Positions 56,472-64,000 of a stretch of DNA of 64,000 nucleotides are shown here, piece after piece. The stretch is from Gemmobacter sp. 24YEA27. Lineage in GTDB: Bacteria > Pseudomonadota > Alphaproteobacteria > Rhodobacterales > Rhodobacteraceae. Within the stretch, counting starts at the first letter, position 1. Each line of letters begins with the position of its first letter. The notes beneath the pieces are model-generated. The model was not told where the DNA came from. It saw nothing but the letters and a program-made list of their open reading frames with translations, and searched no databases. The translations under genes were made by a program, and so were the position numbers. Location: positions 1,602,001 to 1,666,000 of the forward strand of contig NZ_JASJPW010000001.1 in assembly GCF_030052995.1 (NCBI RefSeq), written 5' to 3'.

Positions 56472-56789
56472 TTATCCGTTCCTGTCCCTGAGGCTGTCCG
56501 GCCCCAGGTGGCTTTCCTCACGCGCGATCGACCAGTCGATCAGCCGCCGCCAAAGCTTCTCCACCAGGTCGGGGGGCAGGCCTTCACGCGCGGCATGGGC
56601 GCGGACATTGGCCACCACTTCCTCAACCCGGGAGGGGATCCGTGCAGGCAGATCCACCCCGGCCTTGATCGACGCCGCCCGGTCGATAAACCGCGCCCTC
56701 AGAGCGAACAGCCGGACCAGTTCCTGATCCAGCGCATCAATTCCGGCGCGGATTTCCGCCATGGTCGAGCAGTCTTCCGGCTTTTGCAT
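56472..56789 (-). CDS. AroQ-type chorismate mutase-like protein
   Basis: A protein of 105 residues, all-helical: MAEIRAGIDALDQELVRLFALRARFIDRA with the AroQ Arg, then KAGVDLPARIPSRVEEVVANV and LVEKLWRRLIDWSIAREE. This matches stand-alone AroQ chorismate mutase/isochorismate-pyruvate lyase types. It lies between fhs and folD on the same strand. A role in aromatic synthesis is expected from the family; why it sits inside a folate C1 group is unclear (para-aminobenzoate and folate share chorismate as precursor, which is only a suggestion). Confidence 0.8.
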   Translation of the reverse strand: MQKPEDCSTMAEIRAGIDALDQELVRLFALRARFIDRAASIKAGVDLPARIPSRVEEVVANVRAHAAREGLPPDLVEKLWRRLIDWSIAREESHLGPDSLRDRNG

Positions 56790-56880
56790 CTCATGCCCTC
56801 CGCAAACATCGCCCCTGACTTATGCCAGCACGCCCTTAGCGAAAAGCCCTCTTCCTCTTGACGTAAATACTAGGCAGGGG

Positions 56881-56905
56881 GACGGGGGGCACAAAGCCCC
56901 CCGTC
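56881..56905. repeat. 10-bp hairpin between fhs and chorismate mutase gene
   Basis: GACGGGGGGC (56881-56890), loop 'acaaa', GCCCCCCGTC (56896-56905): a perfect, very GC-rich stem 41 bases past the fhs stop. No T-run on the minus strand, so it may be a pause, attenuator or mRNA-end protector. Confidence 0.6.
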
Positions 56906-56945
56906 CCGATATCATACTGAGCGAAAGCTCAGAACTGACCCGTGA

Positions 56946-58622
56946 TCAGAACAGACCTTCAACCTGGCCCGCTTCATTGAGGCGGATGGTCTCAGCTGCC
57001 GGCACGCGCGGCAGGCCCGGCATGGTCATGATCTCACCGCAGATCGCCACGACGAAACCGGCACCAGCCGACAGACGCACTTCGCGGACCGGGATCGTAT
57101 GGCCTTCGGGCGCGCCGCGCAGATTCGGATCGGTCGAGAAGCTGTACTGGGTTTTCGCCATGCAGACCGGCAGATTGCCGTACCCGGCAGCTTCCCAGGC
57201 CTTCAGCTGGTCACGCACCGACTTGTCGGCAATGACTTCGCCTGCGTGATAGATGCGCTTGGCGATGGTCTCGATCTTGGCGAAAAGCCCCATATCATCC
57301 GGGTAGAGCGGAGCGAAATTGGACTTGCCGCCTTCGGCCAGCTCGACGACTTTCTTCGCCAGATCTTCGATCCCGGCCGAGCCCTGGGCCCAGTGCTTGC
57401 ACAGGATCGCTTCGGCGCCCTGTTCCGCGACATAGGCTTTGACCGCTTCGACCTCGGCATCGGTGTCCGAATAGAAGTGGTTGATGGCAACCACAACCGG
57501 AACGCCAAAGCCTTTGACGTTTGCGATGTGACGGCCAAGGTTCGGACAGCCCTTCTTCACCGCATCAACGTTTTCAGCGCCGAGATCGGCTTTCGCCACG
57601 CCGCCATTCATCTTCATCGCGCGAACCGTGGCCACGATCACGGCAGCCGAAGGCTTCAGGCCGGCCTTGCGGCATTTGATGTCGAAGAACTTCTCGGCAC
57701 CAAGGTCAGCCCCGAAACCGGCTTCCGTCACCACATATTCGCCAAGCTTCAGCGCGGTGCGGGTCGCGATCACCGAGTTACAGCCATGCGCGATATTCGC
57801 GAACGGGCCGCCATGGACAAAGGCCGGATTGTTTTCCAGCGTCTGCACCAGGTTCGGCTGCATCGCGTCTTTCAGCAGCACCGTCATCGCGCCATCGGCT
57901 TTGATGTCGCGGCAATAGACCGGCTTTTTCTCGCGGGTGTAAGCCACGATGATGTCGCCCAGACGTTTTTGCAGGTCTTCCAGATCCTTCGACAGGCAGA
58001 GGATCGCCATGACTTCCGAGGCCACGGTGATGTCAAAGCCGGTCTGACGCGGGAAGCCGTTCGAGACGCCACCAAGCGAGATGACCGCATCACGCAGCGC
58101 GCGGTCATTCATATCCATCACGCGGCGCCATGCGATGCGGCGCTCGTCGATGTCGAGCTCATTGCCCCAGTAAATGTGGTTGTCGATCATGCAGGACAGC
58201 AGGTTATGCGCGGCCGTGATCGCGTGGAAGTCACCGGTGAAGTGGAGGTTCATCTCCTCCATCGGCACGACCTGGGCCATGCCGCCACCGGCTGCGCCAC
58301 CCTTCATGCCGAAATTCGGGCCAAGCGAGGCCTCGCGGATACAGATCACCGCTTTTTTGCCGATGCGGTTCAGGCCATCGCCCAGACCCACGGTGGTGGT
58401 GGTCTTGCCTTCGCCCGCCGGGGTCGGGTTGATCGCGGTCACGAGGATCAGCTTGCCATCAGGCTTGCCTTCCAGCGAACGGATGAACTCCTGGCCGACC
58501 TTGGCCTTGTCATGGCCGTAAGGCAGCAGATGCTCGGACGGGATCCCCAGCTTCGAGCCGATCTCCATGATCGGCTTTTTCTTCGCTTCCCGTGCAATCT
58601 CGATATCAGACTTAAACGCCAT
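56946..58622 (-). CDS. fhs: formate-tetrahydrofolate ligase
   Basis: A protein of 558 residues (FtfL) interconverting formate plus tetrahydrofolate and 10-formyl-tetrahydrofolate with ATP. The P-loop [20 protein letters not shown] is clear, as are [26 protein letters not shown]-like [17 protein letters not shown] and [15 protein letters not shown]. In methylated-amine users it links amine-derived C1 to formate and energy; in assimilation it supplies C1 for glyA. It precedes the chorismate mutase and folD genes. Confidence 0.96.
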   Translation of the reverse strand: MAFKSDIEIAREAKKKPIMEIGSKLGIPSEHLLPYGHDKAKVGQEFIRSLEGKPDGKLILVTAINPTPAGEGKTTTTVGLGDGLNRIGKKAVICIREASLGPNFGMKGGAAGGGMAQVVPMEEMNLHFTGDFHAITAAHNLLSCMIDNHIYWGNELDIDERRIAWRRVMDMNDRALRDAVISLGGVSNGFPRQTGFDITVASEVMAILCLSKDLEDLQKRLGDIIVAYTREKKPVYCRDIKADGAMTVLLKDAMQPNLVQTLENNPAFVHGGPFANIAHGCNSVIATRTALKLGEYVVTEAGFGADLGAEKFFDIKCRKAGLKPSAAVIVATVRAMKMNGGVAKADLGAENVDAVKKGCPNLGRHIANVKGFGVPVVVAINHFYSDTDAEVEAVKAYVAEQGAEAILCKHWAQGSAGIEDLAKKVVELAEGGKSNFAPLYPDDMGLFAKIETIAKRIYHAGEVIADKSVRDQLKAWEAAGYGNLPVCMAKTQYSFSTDPNLRGAPEGHTIPVREVRLSAGAGFVVAICGEIMTMPGLPRVPAAETIRLNEAGQVEGLF

Positions 58623-59084
58623 TGTGGCTCTCTCCCGTTGGCACTTTTCCCGACTGATGCATCCTTGTGGCGGATGGCACCAGATTCCCTTAACGCGTCC
58701 GGCCCCGGCAGGCCCGTCTCACCGGGCTCCTCACCCGGGCGGCGGGCGCGGCAGCTCTGGCTGACGCGCTATTATTCTCGATAATAAATAGATATTCCTG
58801 ACGGTCAACAAGTGACAGGGTCACAAACCCAGTTTCGCGCGATTTCTCTCCCATCTGGCGCAGCCCCCTGGTGCCGGGGGCGCTGACACTGCCCGCAAAT
58901 GTCGCACGGGCCAGAGAACATGATGTTTATTTGCTCTGTGCGGCTGAAACCGGCAATTCAGTGTAAATTTCCGTAGCCCGCAGAAAGAGTTCGCAGATGC
59001 GCGATTCTCTTGCCTTCAAACGGGTGGTAGCGCAAACAATAGCAGTGGCGCCGCAGCAGCACACCAAAACAAGGAATATCGGCG
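58623..59084. promoter_or_regulatory. divergent promoter region fhs / PfkB
   Basis: No gene seen in 462 bases. An AT-rich dyad TATTAT-tctcg-ATAATA at 58769-58785 stands out about 150 bases upstream of fhs and is a candidate promoter or operator element. The rest is GC-rich with no clear terminator or RNA gene. Confidence 0.35.
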
Positions 59085-60035
59085 ATGAGCGACCAGGCCC
59101 CGATCCTGACCCTGACCCTCAATCCGGCGCTGGATATGGCAACGGATGTGGCCGAGATGCTCCCGGGCTGCAAGCTGCGCTGTTCCGAGCCGATGCTTGA
59201 TCCCGGGGGCGGCGGGCTGAATGTCAGCCGGGCGATTCTCGCGCTTGGCGGTGACAGTCTGGCTTTGGTGGCGATCGGAGGGCTGACCGGCGACCGGCTC
59301 TCGGGCCTGATCCGCGAGGCGGGGGTGACCTTCCTCTCGCTGCCCGGCCCGGGCGAGACGCGGCAATCCCTGACGGTTACCGAAGCGACCAGTGGCCAGC
59401 AGTTTCGCTTCATGCTGCCCGGCCCGCTCTGGGGCGAGACTGAGCGCAACCGGGTTTTCACGCTTTTGCGCGCAACCTCGCGCCCCGGCGGCTATTCGGT
59501 CATCTCCGGCAGCCAGCCGCCCGGCGTTCCGGCGGATTTTCCGGCTCAGCTTGCCGCCGCGATGCCGGGTTGCCGGGTGGTGCTGGATACATCGGGCACC
59601 CCCCTGACCGAGGCTGTGCGCGCGCCGATCCCGGGGCTCGAAGTCCTGCGGATGGATGCGGAAGAGGCCGAAAGCCTGACGGGGCACGCGCTGGAAAGCC
59701 GCGAGGCGACGGCTGATTTTGCGCAAGACCTCGTCCGGCGCGGCGTGGCGCAAAAGGTGGTGGTCGCGCGCGGGGCCGAAGGCAATATCCTCGCCACCGC
59801 AGAGCGCCGCCTCTTCGCCAATGCCCCAAAGGTTAAGGTGAAATCAGCGGTCGGGGCAGGGGACAGCTTCGTCGCGGGCCTCGTCCTCTCGTTCGCGCGC
59901 GGGCAGAACGATGATGAGGCGCTGGCCCTCGCGGCTGCCGCTGCGGCTGCGGCTGTCTCGACCGATGCGACACAGCTCTGCCGCCCGGCAGATGTTATGC
60001 GCCTGCGGCCCGGCGTCACGGTGGTGGAAATCTGA
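59085..60035 (+). CDS. PfkB-family sugar kinase (phosphofructokinase type)
   Basis: A protein of 316 residues. The N-terminal ILTLTLNPALDMATDV, the substrate block DPGGGGLNVSRAILALGG and the ATP/anion-hole motif VGAGDSFVAGLVLSFARG with catalytic Asp match PfkB-type 6-phosphofructokinase or 1-phosphofructokinase. No PTS gene is next to it, so the 6-phosphofructokinase II activity is a little more likely than FruK; the sequence does not decide. It faces rppH across a large inverted repeat. Confidence 0.85.
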   Translation: MSDQAPILTLTLNPALDMATDVAEMLPGCKLRCSEPMLDPGGGGLNVSRAILALGGDSLALVAIGGLTGDRLSGLIREAGVTFLSLPGPGETRQSLTVTEATSGQQFRFMLPGPLWGETERNRVFTLLRATSRPGGYSVISGSQPPGVPADFPAQLAAAMPGCRVVLDTSGTPLTEAVRAPIPGLEVLRMDAEEAESLTGHALESREATADFAQDLVRRGVAQKVVVARGAEGNILATAERRLFANAPKVKVKSAVGAGDSFVAGLVLSFARGQNDDEALALAAAAAAAAVSTDATQLCRPADVMRLRPGVTVVEI

Positions 60036-60075
60036 AGAATGACTTTGCCGTCTGACGACGGCAATGCCTCCGGCG

Positions 60076-60132
60076 GGGATATTTAGAGACAGATGAAAAC
60101 CTTTGCTTCTTTCATCTGTCCTTAAATATCCC
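60076..60132. repeat. large inverted repeat / dispersed element, full copy
   Basis: A 23-base left arm (60076-60098, GGGATATTTAGAGACAGATG...) and right arm (60110-60132) match at 21 positions around an 11-base loop. It lies between the convergent PfkB and rppH genes and probably works as a two-way terminator. Its right arm plus six bases is repeated exactly at 20875-20903. Confidence 0.8.
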
Positions 60133-60191
60133 GGGGGTAAGCCGCAAAGCGGCGAGGGGGCAGGGCCCCCTAACCCGGCTGCGACCAGAGA

Positions 60192-60700
60192 TCAGGCCAG
60201 GTGCGGCCGGAACGCCGCCACCACCTGCTCATAGACCGCGCGTTTGAACGGCACGATGGCCGCGACCAGGTCATCGGCCCGGATCCAGCACCAGGACGAG
60301 AATTCCGGGTGGGTGGTGGCGATGCCGATCTGATCATCGGTGCCGAGATAGCGCAGCAGGAACCATTTCTGGCGCTGGCCGCGATACTTACCCCCCAGAC
60401 TTTGCCGATCAGCTCATCTGGCAGGTCATAGGTCAGCCAGTCTGCCGTCTTCGCGATCTTTTCGACGAGATCGGCGGTCACGCCGGTCTCTTCCCACAGC
60501 TCGCGCAGCGCCGCGGCCTTTGGTGTCTCGCCCTCGTCAATCCCGCCCTGGGGCATCTGCCAGGCCAGCCGGTCGGGGGGGCTGGTGGCCCGACCCCCGT
60601 CGATACGCTGTCCGGCAAAAATCAGGCCTTCGCTGTTCACCAGCACGATACCGACGCAGGGCCGGTAGGGCAGTTCCGCTGCCTTGGCCATCGCGCTCAT
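60192..60700 (-). CDS. rppH: RNA pyrophosphohydrolase (one frameshift)
   Basis: Nudix hydrolase removing pyrophosphate from mRNA 5' ends. The N-terminal [20 protein letters not shown] and the Nudix box [20 protein letters not shown], then TGV, are intact. The C-terminal part reads [20 protein letters not shown] and [18 protein letters not shown] only after a G is added to the G6 run (C6 at 60391-60396). Corrected length is about 169 residues. ATG 60700 overlaps the ctpA stop; ATG 60691 is an alternative start. Confidence 0.92.
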
Positions 60701-62036
60701 TCTTCCCTGAGGGTGTTCAGCCCTTTCAGGATATCCACCGCATAGGCGAGCTGATAATCCTCATCGCGCAGTTTGGCAGTCTCTTCCGCATGTTCCTGCT
60801 CTTCGAGATAGAGCTTTTTCTCATCCTCGGTCATCGAATCATTGGTGATCGCACCGCGCAGCCCGGCTTCGGTCCGGGGCTGGATCGCCGTTTTAGGCTC
60901 ATCCGCGGGGGTGTCGGTCGCCGGATTGGGCCGGGCCGGCTGCTGCACCACGATATCGGGCGAGATGCCGAGCGCCTGGATCGACCGGCCTGAGGGCGTG
61001 TAATAGCGCGCCGTTGTCAGCCGCATCGCGCCTTCGTCGCGAAGCGGGATCAGCGACTGGACCGAACCCTTGCCGAAGCTCTTGGTGCCGACCACCACCG
61101 CACGGCGGTGGTCCTGCAACGCGCCGGCCACGATTTCGGAGGCCGAAGCCGAGCCGCCATTGATCAGCACGACAATCGGCTTGCCTTCGGCCAGATCGCC
61201 GGCTTTGGCGTTGAAACGCTCACCGTCTTCGGGGTGCGGCCACGGGTCGAGACAATTTCGCCCGAATTCAGGAAAGTATCCGAGACGGTGATCGCCTCGT
61301 TCAGAAGCCCGCCCGGATTGTTCCTCAGATCAAGCACCACGCCATCGATATTCTCAACGCCGCCCAGCTCTGCAATGCCCTTTTCGAGCGCCGTTTTCAG
61401 ATCGCTGGTGGTCTGGTCATTGAAGGTGGTCACGCGCAGGACCACCGCCTTGCCGACAGTGCGGCCCTTGACCGCGTCAACCTTGATCGTATCGCGGATG
61501 ACCGAGACGTCGAAGGGCTGATCGGTGCCGACCCGCACAACGGTGATGATGATCTCGGAGCCAACCGGCCCGCGCATCAGATCCACCGCCTGGTTCAGGT
61601 TGAGCCCGAGGATCGATTCCCCGTTCACATGGGTGATGTAATCGCCCGCCTGGATGCCGGCCTTGTCGGCGGGGGTGCCATCCATCGGCGAGATCACCTT
61701 GATGAAGCCCTCTTCCTGGGTCACCTCGATCCCAAGCCCGCCGAATTCGCCCTTGGTCTGGACGCGCATATCCTCGAAATCTTTCGCGGAAAGATATGAC
61801 GAATGCGGGTCAAGCGAAGTCAGCATGCCGTTGATCGCGGCCTCGACCAGCTTCTCGGTATCGACCGGCTCGACATATTGCGCGCGCACACGGTCGAAAA
61901 TGGTGCCGAACAGATCGAGCTGCTCATAGACCGAACTGTCGCGGGAGGCCTGCTCGGCGATCAGGGGACCGACCTGAGAGGTCAGGACCACACCGGCGAC
62001 GGCACCGCCCACGGCGGCAAGCACGAGTTTCTTCAT
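60697..62036 (-). CDS. ctpA: carboxy-terminal processing protease (one frameshift)
   Basis: Periplasmic S41 peptidase, about 446 residues. N-terminal signal/anchor ([20 protein letters not shown]), PDZ domain ([20 protein letters not shown]), then the protease domain: [15 protein letters not shown], catalytic Ser in [15 protein letters not shown] and Lys in [13 protein letters not shown]. The two frames join as [20 protein letters not shown] once a base is added near 61229-61234. C-terminal tail Pro/Thr-rich. It processes cell-envelope proteins and lies between an EnvC-like gene and rppH. Confidence 0.93.
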
Positions 62037-62043
62037 AAGGACC

Positions 62044-63294
62044 TCAGTCTCCTGTCGAGGCAGTGGCGGCGAACCATTCGGTCGGATCGACCGCAGTGGC
62101 CCCCATTCTCAGTTCCAAGTAAAGCGTTTCCGTGGCTTCTGCACCAGCCCCGCTTTTCGATCCGTTCGGCGCAAGCGGCGCCTGTTCGGTGGGTTCCGGC
62201 GCGGAACCGCTGCCGTCACTGCCGCCCATCAGGCCAAGCGGGGCGCCGGTTGCGACAACTTCGCCCACTTCGCCATAAACCGTTCCGAGCCCGCCCAGAA
62301 CCAGAAGATAGCCGTCACCGAGCTCGAGGATGATCACATTTCCGTAGTCGAGCAGTGGACCGAGATAGCGGATGGTGCCGGGCCAGGGGGCGGTGACCAG
62401 CGCGCGGGGCCTTGTGGCAAGCGTCATGCCGGGGCGGCGCACACCGGCGCCATCGGCCTCATCGGGGCGCCGGATCAGGCTGCCCACCACCGGCAAAGGC
62501 AATACGCCCATCGCGGTGACAAAGGGGCGGGGTGCCGCGCCATCGGTCGAGGTCTCGATCAGCCCGGCGGCGAAACTGTCCAGCGTATCGGCGCTTTCCA
62601 GCAAAGCGCGCAGGATCACCGGATCATCGGTGAAGCGTTTGGGCAGATCGGTGCGCGCCGAGATTGCCTTTGACAGCGCGGTACGTGCTGCCTGGGCCGA
62701 GGCGAGCCCGTCGGTCAGATGCTGCCCGGCAGAGACCTGCAGCGCCCTGAGATCGGCCAGTTCCTGAAGTTCGCGGCGCAGCTGATCGGCCTCGGCCTGG
62801 ATCAGCGGCGTGACTTCGGCCACCAGCATGCCCGAGCGGGCAGTGCCAAGCGGCCCTGCCGGGTGGATCAGCAATAAGGGCCCGCGGTTCTGTTCCATCT
62901 GCGCCAGCGCCGAGACCAGCTGACCCACGCGGTCGCGCTTGGCGTTGAAGCGCAGTTTCAGCACTTCCTCGCGCAGTTCCGCCTGACGCAGGGCTTCGCG
63001 CAGCGCGGCAAGGCCTTCCTCATAGGCACGCACGGTCTGGGTCAGCGCGGCCACCTGGGTGCGGCCCGTGGTCGCCGCCTCCATTGCCGCCACCGCGTCG
63101 CGCAGCTGGCCAGAGGCGCGCGCCGCCTGGTCGGAAACCGTCAGCCCGGCATCGGTCGTCATCGCAGGCTCTGCCACAGGCAGCGCGGCTGCCGTCTCGT
63201 CCGGCTCTGCCTCCTGGGCGCGGGTCATCGGCGGCGCCAGCATCAGCGCGAGCACGAAACCGCCCCAGACAAAAGAGCCGCGCGCGGACGTCAT
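62044..63294 (-). CDS. EnvC-like murein hydrolase activator (degenerate LytM)
   Basis: About 416 residues from ATG 63294, which overlaps the gpmI stop. A signal peptide ([15 protein letters not shown]) is followed by a long coiled coil (residues about 50-230, e.g. [20 protein letters not shown]) and a C-terminal LytM/M23 fold ([33 protein letters not shown]). The metal His residues of active M23 enzymes are not seen (LVLGGLG where HxH is expected), as in EnvC, which activates amidases rather than cutting murein itself. A role in cell separation is inferred. Confidence 0.85.
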   Translation of the reverse strand: MTSARGSFVWGGFVLALMLAPPMTRAQEAEPDETAAALPVAEPAMTTDAGLTVSDQAARASGQLRDAVAAMEAATTGRTQVAALTQTVRAYEEGLAALREALRQAELREEVLKLRFNAKRDRVGQLVSALAQMEQNRGPLLLIHPAGPLGTARSGMLVAEVTPLIQAEADQLRRELQELADLRALQVSAGQHLTDGLASAQAARTALSKAISARTDLPKRFTDDPVILRALLESADTLDSFAAGLIETSTDGAAPRPFVTAMGVLPLPVVGSLIRRPDEADGAGVRRPGMTLATRPRALVTAPWPGTIRYLGPLLDYGNVIILELGDGYLLVLGGLGTVYGEVGEVVATGAPLGLMGGSDGSGSAPEPTEQAPLAPNGSKSGAGAEATETLYLELRMGATAVDPTEWFAATASTGD

Positions 63295-64000
63295 CGCAGG
63301 ATCAGGCTTTCGCCGGTCATCTCGGCAGGTTTTTCCAGCCCCATCAGATCCAGCAGTGTCGGCGCGAGATCCGCCAGCCTGCCACCGCTGCGCAGATGCG
63401 CGCCGCCCTGAATGCCGGTCGGGCCGCCGACCAGGATCACCGGTACCGGGTTCAGCGTATGGGCAGTATGGGGCTGATGCGTGACCGGATCGGTCATCAC
63501 ATCGCAATTGCCGTGATCGGCACAGATCACCATGGCGCCACCGGCTTTTTCCAGGGCGGCAAGCGCAGCCGTCAGGCCCTGATCCACCGCCTCGCAGGCC
63601 TTTACGGCGGCCCCGATCTTGCCGGTATGGCCGACCATATCGGGATTGGCGTAGTTCACGACGATCAGGTCATAGCCTTTTTCAATGGCTTCGACGAATT
63701 TCGCGGTAACCTCCGGCGCCGACATCTCGGGTTGCAGATCATAGGTCGCCACTTTCGGCGATTGCGGCATGAAGCGGTCTTCACCGGGGAAGGGCTCTTC
63801 GCGGCCGCCATTGAGGAAGAAGGTTACATGCGGATATTTCTCGGTTTCCGCGAGGCGGAACTGGGTCTTGCCCTGTTTCGCCACCCATTCGCCCAGCGTG
63901 TTCACGATATCCTGTTTGGGAAACATCGTGGTCATGTAGTGGTTATGGGCCTCGGAATAATCGACCATGCCGAGGTGCGCGACCAGCTGCGGGCGGCGGC
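63291..64000 (-). CDS. gpmI: 2,3-bisphosphoglycerate-independent phosphoglycerate mutase, partial
   Basis: C-terminal ~235 residues; the frame continues past the right edge, so the ATG at 63968 is internal. Blocks: [24 protein letters not shown] start, [31 protein letters not shown] and the metal site [13 protein letters not shown], ending [18 protein letters not shown]. It interconverts 3- and 2-phosphoglycerate; in serine-cycle growth 2-phosphoglycerate from GckA branches here towards biosynthesis. Its stop overlaps the EnvC-like start. Confidence 0.95.
   Translation of the reverse strand, partial: RRPQLVAHLGMVDYSEAHNHYMTTMFPKQDIVNTLGEWVAKQGKTQFRLAETEKYPHVTFFLNGGREEPFPGEDRFMPQSPKVATYDLQPEMSAPEVTAKFVEAIEKGYDLIVVNYANPDMVGHTGKIGAAVKACEAVDQGLTAALAALEKAGGAMVICADHGNCDVMTDPVTHQPHTAHTLNPVPVILVGGPTGIQGGAHLRSGGRLADLAPTLLDLMGLEKPAEMTGESLILR

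Noticed and set aside
1..64000. tRNA, rRNA or CRISPR arrays
   Set aside because: I saw no cloverleaf with a GTTCGAATC-type T-arm, no rRNA-like stretch, and no regularly spaced 25-40 base repeats; the tandem repeats at 19.3-19.4 kb have no spacers.

Overview
This is GC-rich chromosomal DNA from an alphaproteobacterium, almost certainly a Rhodobacteraceae (Gemmobacter/Pseudogemmobacter/Paracoccus-like). The evidence is a SAM/SAH-type riboswitch in front of metK, a GcrA cell-cycle regulator, family-typical intergenic 'CCGGCGGG..TATTT' repeats, and a methylated-amine gene set of the kind known from marine and freshwater Rhodobacterales. The genus is inference.

Layout. 1-4.0 kb is a decayed prophage or island: divergent small regulators, a 5'-truncated SGNH/tail-type protein and a small coupled gene. 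4.1-8.0 kb (minus strand) holds phoH, a lipoprotein, an OmpA-like protein and miaB; a glycosyltransferase-like gene follows on the plus strand. A dead IS5-family element (9061-10273) separates this block from ybeY-corC-lnt-metK-trmB-aroA (10.4-17.1 kb). The ancestral order miaB-phoH-ybeY-corC-lnt is broken by an apparent inversion ending at the IS. 17-25.6 kb is housekeeping and accessory: gcrA, a glutathione transferase with repeats in its leader and N-terminus, argD-argF, an MFS transporter and hrpB.

25.6-58.6 kb is a methylated-amine and C1 supercluster. Tmm oxidises trimethylamine to TMAO; Tdm splits TMAO to dimethylamine and formaldehyde; DmmDABC demethylates dimethylamine; GmaS and MgsABC pass methylamine to gamma-glutamylmethylamide and N-methylglutamate. 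GcvT-type modules in Tdm and DmmD, two tandem FolD proteins and Fhs handle tetrahydrofolate-bound C1 units. A full set of characteristic serine-cycle enzymes (glyA, sgaA, hprA, gckA, ppc, mtkAB, mcl) assimilates them. A divergent Amt-family channel, a FadR-type GntR regulator, an orphan LuxR-type regulator and an export-signal-less AmiC/UrtA-like binding protein are interleaved and are the likely transport and control elements. N-methylglutamate dehydrogenase (mgdABCD) is not in the window.

58.9-64 kb returns to housekeeping: a PfkB kinase, rppH, ctpA, an EnvC-like protein and the 3' part of gpmI.

Quality note. About fifteen genes or gene parts need a one-base correction, nearly all a missing G or C in a short G/C tract. 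They include glyA and lnt, and eight lie in the serine-cycle operon at 40.1-47.2 kb. I read most as sequencing errors and annotate the intact genes, but the clustering is recorded as a finding.
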